From Gottfriedia sp002574545 (lineage in GTDB: Bacteria > Bacillota > Bacilli > Bacillales > Bacillaceae_G), in NCBI GenBank assembly GCA_052180195.1, contig CP197469.1: a DNA stretch of 64,000 bases; one strand, written 5' to 3'. This document shows positions 36,835 to 46,206 of this stretch, in pieces. The notes under the pieces are model-generated. The model saw only the letters and a list, made by a program, of their open reading frames with translations. It ran no database searches and was not told the DNA's origin. Numbering within the stretch: position 1 is the first letter of the stretch; the number at the start of each line of letters is the position of its first letter. The translations under genes were made by a program, and so were the position numbers.

Positions 36835-37332
36835 TTAAATAACTTTTAAATTATAAATACTTGTAATAACCCATTTATTTTTAAATTTAACAAGATCCAT
36901 TGTTACATTACATATATTTCTACCATTTTTAAAATTTCCTTCGGGTTTTATCCCATCAACAAATGTTATTTCATATTTTATATATACTGTAGTTTTATGA
37001 TCTTTCTTATTTAAATGAATGATAGATAAGTTATCACCGATAAATTTTGCATCAAGAACATTAGACATTATCTTAGTAAAGTAGTAAGAGTGATTGCTGA
37101 TTTTTAATGAATCTACAACAATTGAATTATAAAGCTCAACATCTTTCCACTTTAAAGCTGTAATATAGTTTCTTACAGAATTTTGTACATTTTGTTCTAT
37201 TATTAGTTCGGTAGACGCTTCATTGTCTAATCTTTTCTGTTTTTCTTTTTCAATAGATAGTTTTAATGTTAATATAATAATGACGGTTATTCCAAAAATT
37301 ACCAAATATAAGGCGAGTGATTTTTTTGTCAT
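36835..37332 (-). CDS. Membrane-anchored NTF2-like unknown protein
   Basis: This 165-aa protein has an N-terminal transmembrane helix (about 6-27) and an extracytoplasmic domain (QNSVRNYITALKWKDVELYNSIVVDS ... VDLVKFKNKWVITSIYNLKV). The pattern of an early helix pair and a C-terminal KWVIT strand fits an NTF2/DUF4829-like fold, but identification is weak. It is rich in Lys/Asn/Ile with a strongly AT-biased codon choice. Confidence 0.5.
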   Translation of the reverse strand: MTKKSLALYLVIFGITVIIILTLKLSIEKEKQKRLDNEASTELIIEQNVQNSVRNYITALKWKDVELYNSIVVDSLKISNHSYYFTKIMSNVLDAKFIGDNLSIIHLNKKDHKTTVYIKYEITFVDGIKPEGNFKNGRNICNVTMDLVKFKNKWVITSIYNLKVI

Positions 37333-37452
37333 ATAGGACCTCTATGAGTATAAATGATGTTGGATGATTTCTAGTAAAACTTGTTGGCTTAAAAATTAAA
37401 AACTATATTTAAATTATTTATAGAAATAAAAATTGCTTATATCAAAAAAATC

Positions 37453-37477
37453 GCAAGATGTAATGATTACATCTTGC
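37453..37477. repeat. Perfect 11-bp hairpin in the 37333-37770 gap
   Basis: GCAAGATGTAA-TGA-TTACATCTTGC. On the minus strand it is followed by GATTTTTTT, like a terminator pointing at the gene starting at 37332. No minus-strand gene lies upstream of it. The rest of the 438-base gap is AT-rich and holds no gene I can support. Confidence 0.6.
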
Positions 37478-37770
37478 TTTAAACTGGTTATTAAATGGGG
37501 GTGCATTTAAAAAATACTAATGAAGTTATTAGTCGTTAGTATCGTTTAATTGCTTGTACTAAAATCATACCACTCTGTTTGAGATTTTTGTATTGGGAAA
37601 ATTTTTTGAATATAATTTGTATGAAAAAAATCGAAAAAGTATATTAATCTGTCGGAAAATTTAATAAAATTTAATTGTTAAGAGAAAAATAAAAATATTA
37701 ATATAGGAAATTAAAAGTTTCTAATCATATAAATTTCTATTTTAAATAAAGCAGAACAGGAGATTTTATT

Positions 37771-39021
37771 ATGAATTATGGCATGATGATCTTTCATCAT
37801 CGAAAAAAATTAGGATGGACCCAGGAGAAATTAAGTGAAGGAATTTGCTCTGTTTCGCATTTAAGTAAAATTGAAAATGGTACAAAAGAGGCTGGTATAG
37901 AAACGATTGAATTACTTTTAAAAAAGATGCGAGTTGAAATAGATGAAAATGACAGTATAGAAAAAGTGAATGGTCAACTTAAACGATTATGGAATTCAAT
38001 CGAACGAGCTGACTATGATTCTAGTAAAATGCTGTATGAAGAATTAATTAATCAAGAGGAAAGTATAAATTATACGAATATATCAAATGATTTTTGTATT
38101 ACAATTTGGAGATATTATATATTTATAGAAGATCTTAAAATGGCAAAGAAAAAATGGAAACAACTTGAGATAAAAAGGAAGAAATTTTCCCAATATGAAA
38201 CGATTAAATATTTGTTTACACTATCAATATATTACATAAAAGAAAAAAGATATAATGACTCTCTTCTAGTAATGGATGAAGTACAAGAAATTACGCCAAA
38301 CCTTGAAATCGATTTCCAGGAATATTGCTTCTATAGAGCTTTAGTATATAGCTTTATAAATCAGACTTCCTTATCTATGTATTTTTGTAATAAGGCGATA
38401 CCTATTTTTCTACAAAATAATAATATTAAACGGATTCTAGATGCAAAAATGTTGCTTGCACTTCAATTAATAAAGAGCAAATTCTTAGATCGAGCCGAGC
38501 AATTTCTAATAGAAATATTAGATTCTTCAGCCATATTAAGTGATAAAACAATACATATGAGTGCTTTACATAATTTAGGCTATTTATACTATCATTCTAA
38601 TCAACATAAAAAAGCAATAAAGTATTATCAAGAATATTTAACGAATATACAGGAGGGGACTGAAGATTATTTTTTAGTCATTTCAAATATAGCGAATAAT
38701 ATGATGATCATGAACGATAACGAGACGGCTACTAAGCTGTTATGTAAGAATCTCTCTAAAATAAAGGATAAAAATAGTGCATCTTATATTCGAATGAAAG
38801 TTTTATTACTAGAAGCGAAAAAAGACGAAGCAAATTTAGTTAAATATTTACGTGAAGTTGGCTTACCATTATGGGTTCAAACCAATGATTATGAAAAATT
38901 AATCAAATACTATGATGTTGTTACAAATTACTACGAAAAACACGAATCATTAGAAAAACAAAACATGTTATATAAAGAATACAATAGCACTCTATTAAAA
39001 ATTATCGAAAGCAGGAAATAA
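37771..39021 (+). CDS. RRNPP-type XRE-HTH/TPR regulator with adjacent propeptide gene
   Basis: This 416-aa protein has an N-terminal XRE HTH (about 5-58, HHRKKLGWTQEKLSEGICSVSHLSKIENG) and TPR helices (about 90-410, including LHNLGYLYYHSNQHKKAIKYYQEYL). It is about the length of NprR. The next open frame begins two bases after the stop and encodes a small exported protein, as in NprR-NprX, PlcR-PapR and Rap-Phr pairs. This suggests a secreted peptide that re-enters the cell and binds the TPR domain. Targets are unknown; the adjacent nucleotidyltransferase is separated by a terminator. Confidence 0.85.
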   Translation: MNYGMMIFHHRKKLGWTQEKLSEGICSVSHLSKIENGTKEAGIETIELLLKKMRVEIDENDSIEKVNGQLKRLWNSIERADYDSSKMLYEELINQEESINYTNISNDFCITIWRYYIFIEDLKMAKKKWKQLEIKRKKFSQYETIKYLFTLSIYYIKEKRYNDSLLVMDEVQEITPNLEIDFQEYCFYRALVYSFINQTSLSMYFCNKAIPIFLQNNNIKRILDAKMLLALQLIKSKFLDRAEQFLIEILDSSAILSDKTIHMSALHNLGYLYYHSNQHKKAIKYYQEYLTNIQEGTEDYFLVISNIANNMMIMNDNETATKLLCKNLSKIKDKNSASYIRMKVLLLEAKKDEANLVKYLREVGLPLWVQTNDYEKLIKYYDVVTNYYEKHESLEKQNMLYKEYNSTLLKIIESRK

Positions 39022-39022
39022 C

Positions 39023-39283
39023 ATGATGAAAAGACTATCCAACATTATAACAATATTTTGTTTGTTCACTGTTCTATCTATTAATTATGGTCCTAATTTA
39101 GTTTCCGATGGTTATGAGACTTCAATTGTTTCAGATAACCCAGGAACGCAGACGAACTCAGATGATATTAATCAAAATGAGTCTACAGATGAAGGGTTTC
39201 AACCATATGATCGATCAACTCGTTCTTTGGGAGATGAGCCGATTCATCCTAAAGTAGAAAAATTATTATTTATTCGAAACTAA
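39023..39283 (+). CDS. Candidate exported signalling propeptide
   Basis: This 86-aa protein has MMKRLSN followed by a hydrophobic core (IITIFCLFTVLSINYG, residues 8-23), so it should enter the Sec pathway. The rest is small, polar and acidic with no fold (NSDDINQNESTDEGFQPYDRS) and ends in HPKVEKLLFIRN. It starts two bases after the regulator stop, with a GCAGGA site inside the regulator's last codons. The arrangement is that of a Phr/NprX-type pheromone precursor, but it is longer than typical (40-60 aa) and the active peptide cannot be assigned. Confidence 0.6.
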   Translation: MMKRLSNIITIFCLFTVLSINYGPNLVSDGYETSIVSDNPGTQTNSDDINQNESTDEGFQPYDRSTRSLGDEPIHPKVEKLLFIRN

Positions 39284-39297
39284 ATATATCCATTAAT

Positions 39298-39328
39298 AAG
39301 TATCATACATTTTGTGTGGTACTTTTTT
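39298..39328 (+). terminator. Intrinsic terminator of the regulator/propeptide pair
   Basis: AAGTATCATACA-TTT-TGTGTGGTACTTTTTT, with G-U pairs, lies 14 bases after the propeptide stop. Confidence 0.85.
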
Positions 39329-39348
39329 AATTAGGAGGTAGGAAGGCA

Positions 39349-39918
39349 ATGTCTTTTGAACAATGCTTTAAAATAAATAAATTAATGCAGGATTTTAATA
39401 AAGGCTGGTATATAGCTGGAGGATGGGCGATTGACCTTTTCTTAGAAAAAAAGACAAGAAATCATCATGATCTTGAAATCGTCATTGCACGAAATGATCA
39501 GCTATGTCTTAAAGAGTATTTACATAACTGGACGTTTAATAAAGTCTTTAGAGGCAAATTATCAACTTGGGAAAATGAATATTTAGAACTACCTATTCAC
39601 GAAATACATGGCGAAAATGATAAGACAAAAGATGAATTAGAAGTTTTATTAAATGAAATCGAGTTAAATGAATGGAAGTTTAGAAGAGATAAATCGATTA
39701 CATGTAAGCTTGACTCACTTTATAGTGTTTCAAATGAAGGGATTCCTTACTTGAATCCAGAAATAGTGCTTTTATATAAGGTTCGTAATACGAGAGAAAA
39801 GGATCATCAGGATTTTAAAAACGTGAAGGATTATTTAGATTCCTCACAGAAAACATGGTTACGTGAAGCGATCTTGATCCATCATCCTAATCATGAATGG
39901 CTTGAAGATTTAAAATAA
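39349..39918 (+). CDS. Nucleotidyltransferase-fold protein (aminoglycoside/lincosamide transferase-like)
   Basis: This 189-aa protein has the pol-beta-like motif GGWAIDLFLEKKTRNHHDLEI (about 24-45). GGWA...H.D.EI is typical of the AadB/LinA-like adenylyltransferase group, whose second acidic residue is in DLEIVI. PYLNPEIVLLYKVRNTREKDHQDF near the C-terminus is also typical. AGGAGGTAGGAAGG precedes the ATG. It might modify an antibiotic or another small molecule, but resistance cannot be inferred from this alone. Confidence 0.8.
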   Translation: MSFEQCFKINKLMQDFNKGWYIAGGWAIDLFLEKKTRNHHDLEIVIARNDQLCLKEYLHNWTFNKVFRGKLSTWENEYLELPIHEIHGENDKTKDELEVLLNEIELNEWKFRRDKSITCKLDSLYSVSNEGIPYLNPEIVLLYKVRNTREKDHQDFKNVKDYLDSSQKTWLREAILIHHPNHEWLEDLK

Positions 39919-39943
39919 AAAGATGTTATTTTTTAGATTAAAA

Positions 39944-39974
39944 TAGACCGGGAAGTAATTACCCGGTCTTTCTT
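39944..39974. terminator. Bidirectional intrinsic terminator
   Basis: AGACCGGG-AAGTAATTA-CCCGGTCTTTCTT lies between the convergent nucleotidyltransferase and amine oxidase genes. Confidence 0.85.
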
Positions 39975-39986
39975 ACTTTTTGTAGT

Positions 39987-41429
39987 TTAGTATAAGCTAT
40001 TAATTTCATTAGCAGCCCGTATCCCTGATTCAATTGCACCTTGTATCCATGCGTGAGAACGAGAAGTGTGCTCCCCTGCAAAGTGTAATCTTCCCTCAGG
40101 ACTGCTTATATAAGAATTCAGTTCTTCCTCTTGTCCCGGTTCAAAAAATGTAAAGGCACCAATTGAAAATGGATTTTGACTCCAGCTAAAGGAGGTTCCA
40201 GCTACATATTCAGAATAAACTTGTTTACCCCAAATCTTAGCCAAGTCCCGTAAAGCATACTGAATGCGTTCTTCTTCAGTTAAAGCACTCAATGTTAGCG
40301 CCTCATCAGACCATGTATAGCTTGCATTCACTACTGCACTACCAGTGTTACCAAACCCTGTACTAGGATAGAGTGAAAGTCTGGTAGGCAAATCGGTTGT
40401 TGACATACCACCGAATTGACCATATTTCTCCCAAAATCTACTTTTAAACTCGATTCCTATTTTTGTTGCAGACATGTAGTTTATTTCGCGAATTGCTTTT
40501 CGTTTGTAATAAGAAATCGAATGGAATGGTTTAATCTCCACAAATCTTAAGAGTGAAAATGGTATAGCTATGATGGCAAAATCAGCGTTCATACTGTACT
40601 GGCTTGAGGTATTTTTGTCAGTTGTTTGGATTGTTATGGAATTACCATTTTGAATAATTTTCGTCAGTTTTTGATTTAATCGAATAGTATCTTTTAATTG
40701 AGGAAGAAACGCTTTTGGTAATAAGTCCATTCCTCCTGTTATTTCATAAAATTTCGTTGCGGATTTAAAAGCGACTTGTTCCCTCAATACTTCTAAAAAG
40801 GACATTCCCATAAATGCTTCAAAATCTAGTAGTACACCAATCATATCAACTGCACCTACTGAAAAGTATGAATTTAAAAAGGAACCAAATGAAATATTAC
40901 CATACCCTTTTTCGACGATTTCCCAATTCGTTATTGGATTTTGATTAATAAAGTTGATAAATGGCTGCAATGCTTGATCCAATAATACATCTGATGTTTT
41001 TCCTTTTTCGTTTGCTGCTACTGGAAAGTTTAATAGATCGGGATTTTTTTTATAGTTAGCTTGATTCGTTTTTATTCCATTTACATAAATGAGATCGTTT
41101 GGCGTTTCATTAATAAATTCATTTACTGGCAAGTTGAATTTTCGAATATATCCTAATGTTAAATGATGGATATTTGGGATTCGTAATGGACCAGCATTTA
41201 AATATAGTCCATCACTAAACGGGGCACGCAAAGTATAAGCGCGACCTCCAATTCGATCATTTGCCTCTATAATGGTGACATGGTGTCCTGCATCCTTTAA
41301 CAATGAAGCTGCTGTCAAACCGGCCATTCCAGCACCAACAATCACTACTTTTTTGGGGAATTCAGTTTTTCTAAGTCCGTTTTGAATAATTAAAATCATT
41401 TGTTCAGTTGTTAGTGGAGAACTTGTCAT
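39987..41429 (-). CDS. Flavin-containing monoamine/L-amino-acid oxidase
   Basis: This 480-aa FAD enzyme has the dinucleotide motif VVIVGAGMAGLTAASLL with IIEANDRIGGRAYT (about 24-66). It has a substrate domain in the middle (EITGGMDLLPKAFLPQL) and the C-terminal FAD motif SPEGRLHFAGEHTSRSHAWIQGAIESGIRAA. It oxidises an amine or amino acid to an imine with hydrogen peroxide as by-product. No signal peptide is seen, so it is probably cytosolic. AGGAGGAG precedes the ATG. It appears monocistronic. Confidence 0.9.
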   Translation of the reverse strand: MTSSPLTTEQMILIIQNGLRKTEFPKKVVIVGAGMAGLTAASLLKDAGHHVTIIEANDRIGGRAYTLRAPFSDGLYLNAGPLRIPNIHHLTLGYIRKFNLPVNEFINETPNDLIYVNGIKTNQANYKKNPDLLNFPVAANEKGKTSDVLLDQALQPFINFINQNPITNWEIVEKGYGNISFGSFLNSYFSVGAVDMIGVLLDFEAFMGMSFLEVLREQVAFKSATKFYEITGGMDLLPKAFLPQLKDTIRLNQKLTKIIQNGNSITIQTTDKNTSSQYSMNADFAIIAIPFSLLRFVEIKPFHSISYYKRKAIREINYMSATKIGIEFKSRFWEKYGQFGGMSTTDLPTRLSLYPSTGFGNTGSAVVNASYTWSDEALTLSALTEEERIQYALRDLAKIWGKQVYSEYVAGTSFSWSQNPFSIGAFTFFEPGQEEELNSYISSPEGRLHFAGEHTSRSHAWIQGAIESGIRAANEINSLY

Positions 41430-41699
41430 TTATTCTCCTCCTTTACAATTCCTTCGTTATACTGTATTCGCATTCAAGAAAACGTATGTAATTGATTGAT
41501 TTAAATTTGAAGGTGTATTATTAATCTTTTTTATAACAATTAAAGGAGAATGCTGCCAGAAAATATAATAATAGGATATCTCCTTCTTTTATTACTTTCA
41601 TACTTTGGTCGTAGACAGATTGATACTGCAGGATGTTATCTAGATTTTTTAATTTCCATAAAATGAGATTAGTAGAAGTTTTCAATTGGAGGTTAAAAA

Positions 41700-42419
41700 A
41701 TGAAAAAAATATTTATTGCTGCTTTATTAATAATTACATCAGTATTCGTTTTTGCTAGTTGTTCAATTTTTAACAATGAAAAGGTAAAAGAAGAAACTGT
41801 TACTATTCATAAAGATCAAGCTAAAAAATTGGATGTAAATTTAGATTTAGGTGCCGGAGTAATGAATGTTTCAAAAGGTACAAAAAATTGGGTAGACGGT
41901 ACGATTGAATATAACAATATATATTTAAATCCAGATGTATCATATAAACTTAAAGATTCCACGGGAGAAGTAAGAATTGACCAATCTAAAAAGCATTTTC
42001 CAAAAGTGAATATTGGCAAATATAAGAATGAATGGAATTTGAAGCTTTAAAATAAACTTCCGGTTGATTTAAATGTGAATACAGGCGCATCAAAAACAAA
42101 TCTTGATTTACGTGGACTGGATTTAAATAAATTAGAAATCGAGGCTGGAGTCGGAGAACTAAATGTTAATTTAGGTGGACAATGGAATAAAAGCTTCGAT
42201 GCAAATATTGAAACTGGCCTTGGGAAAACGACCATCGTGTTACCTTCTGATGTAGGTGTAAAGATTAATTTAAGCAAGGGAATTGGCAAGGCAAATATTG
42301 CTGATTTTATTTCGAAAGGTAATGGTGTTTATGTTAATGAAGCATATGAGAACGCTGATGTTAAATTAACAATAAATATGGACTTAGGTGTAGGAGAGGT
42401 AAACTTTAAGGTAGATTAA
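41700..42419 (+). pseudogene. Toast-rack/DUF4097-like lipoprotein gene interrupted by an in-frame stop
   Basis: The first part (41700-42050) is a lipoprotein start with lipobox FASCS (Cys20) and 116 codons. It ends at TAA (42048-42050). The same frame then continues without shift for 122 codons to the real stop at 42419 (LPVDLNVNTGASKTNLDLRGLDLNKLEIEAGVGEL...). The two halves together give a normal-looking 240-codon beta-helix protein with repeated strand motifs. No ribosome site precedes the second half. A single base change is the simplest cause. Stop readthrough or an assembly error is possible but unproven. Confidence 0.8.
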
Positions 42420-42483
42420 TAATCAATTTGAACGTAATAGAAAAATAGTTTCATATATATTTTTATTTTTAAGGAGGAATTCA

Positions 42484-43329
42484 ATGATAAAAAACGCAGT
42501 TGAATCAGTAATTGATTGTATGGCATCAGGTAAGGGGATGTCTGATCTACAAAGAATTCAAACAGAACATCGTTTTAAATTAGTTGAGTTTTGGAATATA
42601 GAAATGGGAAGTAAAGTATTAGAAATAGGTTGTGGTCAAGGAGATACGACTGCCGTTTTAGCTTATAGTGTCGGGGAAAATGGACTTGTTCATGGTATTG
42701 ATATTGGCCCAAGAACATACGGAAGTCCTATTTCATTAGGGGATTCAGCAGACTTCTTATTACAATCGAATTTAGGTAATCAATTAAAAATGGAGTTTGA
42801 AATTGACATATTATCGTCAACTGTTGATTTTCGTGAACATGAGTTTGATTATATTGTTATGTCCCACTGTTCCTGGTACTTAAAATCAAAAGAAGAATTG
42901 ATTGCTGTCTTAAAAAAGATTAAAAAGTGGGGTAAAAAATTATGCTTTGCTGAATGGGATACTAGAATTAGTTCAATTGAACAATATCCACATTTATTAT
43001 CTATTTTAATTCAGGCTCAGTATGAGTCATTAAAACAGAATAGTGAATCAAACATTCGCACCCTATTTACTCCAAATGATATTAAAAATATTTGTGAAGA
43101 TTCAGGATGGAACATAATGAATGAAACAACGATAAACTCCCCAAATTTACAAGATGGTAGCTGGGAAGTTAAAAAGACTTTAGAAGATATAGATATCGAA
43201 CTAAATAATATTGAAAATTTACCAAGTAAATTAAATGAACTAATCCGATCAGAAGTAAAAATGCTAGAAGAGTCTATCACTTCTATTGTAATCAAACCTT
43301 TATCGGTATTTGTATTTGTAGCGAAATAA
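42484..43329 (+). CDS. SAM-dependent class I methyltransferase
   Basis: This 281-aa protein has motif I VLEIGCGQGDTTAVLAYSV (about 42-60), acidic motif II HGIDIG and a post-motif FDYIVMSHCSWYL. The C-terminus has FTPNDIKNICEDSGWNI, usual in small-molecule methyltransferases. AAGGAGGAATTCA precedes the ATG. The substrate is unknown and no neighbour suggests one. Confidence 0.88.
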   Translation: MIKNAVESVIDCMASGKGMSDLQRIQTEHRFKLVEFWNIEMGSKVLEIGCGQGDTTAVLAYSVGENGLVHGIDIGPRTYGSPISLGDSADFLLQSNLGNQLKMEFEIDILSSTVDFREHEFDYIVMSHCSWYLKSKEELIAVLKKIKKWGKKLCFAEWDTRISSIEQYPHLLSILIQAQYESLKQNSESNIRTLFTPNDIKNICEDSGWNIMNETTINSPNLQDGSWEVKKTLEDIDIELNNIENLPSKLNELIRSEVKMLEESITSIVIKPLSVFVFVAK

Positions 43330-43348
43330 AACTTCAAAATTTAAAATG

Positions 43349-43380
43349 AAAAAGCATCTAATTTTTTAGATGCTTTTTTT
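43349..43380. terminator. Bidirectional intrinsic terminator
   Basis: AAAAAGCATCTA-ATTTTT-TAGATGCTTTTTTT lies between the methyltransferase (+) and the unknown 110-aa gene (-). Confidence 0.9.
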
Positions 43381-43382
43381 TA

Positions 43383-43715
43383 CTATTGAGGATGATAGTT
43401 TCTATGATAAATATATGGAAAACTTGGGTAGTAATACGGATACAAGTATATTGCTTCAACTGAAGAAAGTGGTACAGTGACTTTTTTATATACTCGGTAT
43501 CTAGGGCTAAAAGTTGCACCACTGCTTTGTCTTACTTCAAAATATCGTGATTCAGGTGCGGCGAGGTCTTGTGGGACGAGTAAGTCCGCGCTACTCAAAT
43601 TGTTATCTAATAATACCCCTTCTAATAATGCTCTTTCAGAAGTTTGAAACACTACATGGCATAGTTTATATTTTTTACATTTATCTTGCATATTTCGAAT
43701 ATGGTAATTTTCCAT
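43383..43715 (-). CDS. Unknown protein with Tyr/Pro-rich C-terminus
   Basis: This 110-aa protein starts at MENYHIRNMQ, after GGGAGGG; the ATG at 43739 lacks a site. The N-terminal half (KYKLCHVVFQTSERALLEGVLLDNNLSSADLLVPQD) resembles a small beta-barrel. The end is aromatic (LYPYYYPSFPYIYHRNYHPQ), like spore-coat or surface-layer small proteins. No family is recognised. Confidence 0.6.
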   Translation of the reverse strand: MENYHIRNMQDKCKKYKLCHVVFQTSERALLEGVLLDNNLSSADLLVPQDLAAPESRYFEVRQSSGATFSPRYRVYKKVTVPLSSVEAIYLYPYYYPSFPYIYHRNYHPQ

Positions 43716-43979
43716 GGAATCCCTCCCATTTATATTCATTACTAAATGTATGATTTCAGATAAAGCACTAGAATATTGTCCAAACTATTAATGATCAGAA
43801 CATAGATTAAAAAAGAACAAGATGTTTCCAAGTTGTAAATTTTTTGCATTTATATGAAAAACGTTTAGTAATTCCATACTGAGCCATCTATAATTTTTTC
43901 TAAGGAAATTATTAATAATCAAAAAATAAAATATAAGGAATAAAGATAAAAACATAAATTATGAATTTAGGTGAGGTAA

Positions 43980-44669
43980 TTGCAAGCGAAAGTATTAATT
44001 GTAGATGATGAAAAAAGTATTGTAGATCCATTAACTTACGCATTTCGTAGAGAAGGATTTATCGTAGAATATGCATTTAACGGAAAAGAAGCATTGGATA
44101 AGATTCCAGCTTTTAAACCGGATATTTTAATATCGGATATTATGATGCCTGTAATGAATGGTTTAGACTTATGTAAACAAATAGGAAATAAAGAAGGACT
44201 TGGCATTATTTTACTTACAGCTAAAGATGATATTATTGATCGAGTTTTAGGATTAGAGTTTGGAGCTGATGATTATATAACAAAACCGTTTGATATTAGG
44301 GAATTACTTGCTAGAACTAGATCTTTACTCCGAAGATTAAAAAAACAATCTTCACTTGATGAAAAAAAGAGCATTTCAATTAATAAGCTACAAGTAATTC
44401 CTGCTCAAAGAAAAGTGATAGTTGATGGAACCAATTTAGAATTAACCCCAAAAGAATTCGACCTTCTTGTTTTATTAATTTCTAATATTGATCGAATTTT
44501 TAGTAGAGATGAATTATTAGATTTAGTGTGGGGAATGGAGTATATCGGTGGAACGAGAACTGTCGATATTCATATCCAACGTTTACGTAAGAAGCTTGGT
44601 AATTCTTATCAACATTTAATTCACACTGTTTTTGGAGTCGGATATAAGATATCTAGTGAAACTAAATGA
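43980..44669 (+). CDS. OmpR-family response regulator
   Basis: This 229-aa protein starts at TTG after GAGGT (no ATG fits). The receiver domain (residues 4-115) has the acidic pair D9/D10, phosphoacceptor D53 (LISDIMMPV) and TKPFD. The winged-helix output domain (about 130-226) has LTPKEFDLLVLL, GGTRTVDIHIQRLRKKLG and the VFGVGYKI wing. Its stop overlaps the histidine kinase start by four bases. Confidence 0.95.
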   Translation: MQAKVLIVDDEKSIVDPLTYAFRREGFIVEYAFNGKEALDKIPAFKPDILISDIMMPVMNGLDLCKQIGNKEGLGIILLTAKDDIIDRVLGLEFGADDYITKPFDIRELLARTRSLLRRLKKQSSLDEKKSISINKLQVIPAQRKVIVDGTNLELTPKEFDLLVLLISNIDRIFSRDELLDLVWGMEYIGGTRTVDIHIQRLRKKLGNSYQHLIHTVFGVGYKISSETK

Positions 44670-46123
44670 AATTAAGTATAAAAGTTAAGTCGAGCTTGTT
44701 TTTAGCTATGCTATTAATTGGAACTGTCATTGTATTAAGTATATTAGTTTTACAAGGGATCAAACAAAACCAGCAAAAACAAACTGAAGAAACTCTTGCT
44801 AGGCAAAGTAAATTAGCAAATGTATATGTGAAGCAAGTTTATTTAAGTCAAACATCGGAGAATCCTCAAGATTTTTTTAAACGATATGGTCGGGAAATCG
44901 CTAGACAGATTGGGATTATTAGTAGTCTTCATGTCACAATTTTTAATATGGATGGAAAAGTTGCAGGTGACTCTCTTCCTTTACAATCTACAAGAGATGT
45001 AGGAGATACGTTAAGTTATGCGCTAAAAGGTAAAATTGCATATCAGGAGAGTGGCGAAACATTATCTTATTTTGCACCTATTTATAATGCTAATAAGCAA
45101 ATAGGAGTTGTTCAGTTCGATTATTCATTAATTAATAATCAGGAGTTTTATGATAGTACCATTAAACTGTTTACAAAAATTGGTTTAATAACGACAATTC
45201 TTAGTTTTATTATTGGATATTTCTTTTTTAATACTCTTGTTATGAGTATTTTAAAACTTAGGAAAGTAACGGAGGAAATTAAATTAGGAAACTATCCTGA
45301 CCGGCCTACTTTAAGTCGAAAAGATGAGCTTGGTTATTTAAGCCAAGCGATCTTTTACATGAGTAATGAAATTCAACATAATATAAAAGGCATTCAACAA
45401 GAAAAAGAAAATCTCCAATTAGCTGTTGAAAAGCTTAAAGTTTTAGAAAAACAACAAAAGCAATTTATTGGATCAATTACTCATGAGTTTAAAACCCCAC
45501 TGACTGTAATAAGGGCTTATATCGATTTATTAGACATGTATTCGGATGATCCAAAATTATTAGAAGAAGCAATTAGTAATATAGGAAAAGAATCACTTCG
45601 ACTTTATGATATGGTTGAAAAAATATTAAAATTAGCAGAACTTGAGAAATATGACTTTGAAATTATAAAAGAAAAAGTCGATGTATTTTCCCTTTTAGAA
45701 GACATCTGTTTAAGAATGAAAGGGAAAATGACTAAGTTTGGCTTATCAATCCGCACAAATTTTGAACATGCAACCATTCTTATTGATAAAGAAAGCTTTA
45801 CATTAATCATTATGAATTTATTAGATAATGCGATTAAATATAATAAAACGAATGGTGAGATAAACGTTTCAAATAGGGTTGAAAATGATCGCTTAGTTAT
45901 TAATATATCTGATACAGGGATTGGTATTTCCTCGGAATTAGTGGAAAAAATATTTGAACCATTTTTTACCGTAAATAAGGACCGTTCGCGTCAATCTGGG
46001 GGATCTGGTTTAGGGCTTGCTTTAACAAAAGATTTAATTGAAAAGCAAAATGGTACGATTCGTGTTGAATCAACAGAAGGTAGTGGATCCAATTTTATCA
46101 TTACATTTCCGTTAGTTAAGTAA
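44666..46123 (+). CDS. Sensor histidine kinase
   Basis: This 485-aa membrane kinase has transmembrane helices at about 10-30 and 167-190. Between them lies an extracytoplasmic sensor of about 135 aa. A HAMP linker follows, then the H-box ITHEFKTPLTVIRAY (His about 274) and the ATPase N-box MNLLDNAIKYN. The G1/G2 boxes are DTGIGIS and GGSGLGLALTK. It overlaps the response regulator gene, and the pair forms a cognate two-component system. The signal is unknown; downstream surface proteins hint at envelope sensing. Confidence 0.95.
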   Translation: MKLSIKVKSSLFLAMLLIGTVIVLSILVLQGIKQNQQKQTEETLARQSKLANVYVKQVYLSQTSENPQDFFKRYGREIARQIGIISSLHVTIFNMDGKVAGDSLPLQSTRDVGDTLSYALKGKIAYQESGETLSYFAPIYNANKQIGVVQFDYSLINNQEFYDSTIKLFTKIGLITTILSFIIGYFFFNTLVMSILKLRKVTEEIKLGNYPDRPTLSRKDELGYLSQAIFYMSNEIQHNIKGIQQEKENLQLAVEKLKVLEKQQKQFIGSITHEFKTPLTVIRAYIDLLDMYSDDPKLLEEAISNIGKESLRLYDMVEKILKLAELEKYDFEIIKEKVDVFSLLEDICLRMKGKMTKFGLSIRTNFEHATILIDKESFTLIIMNLLDNAIKYNKTNGEINVSNRVENDRLVINISDTGIGISSELVEKIFEPFFTVNKDRSRQSGGSGLGLALTKDLIEKQNGTIRVESTEGSGSNFIITFPLVK

Positions 46124-46206
46124 AAGTTTACAAATTGGAAACATGAAAAGGTAAAAATTGAAACAACTTAAACGTATCATAAAATCGAAAATAGGAGAGT
46201 GATGCG

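Noticed and set aside
41550..41666. 38-codon hydrophobic open frame before the broken lipoprotein gene
   Set aside because: The AAAGGAGA site is only one or two bases from the ATG, no family matches, and the frame may be chance in AT-rich DNA.
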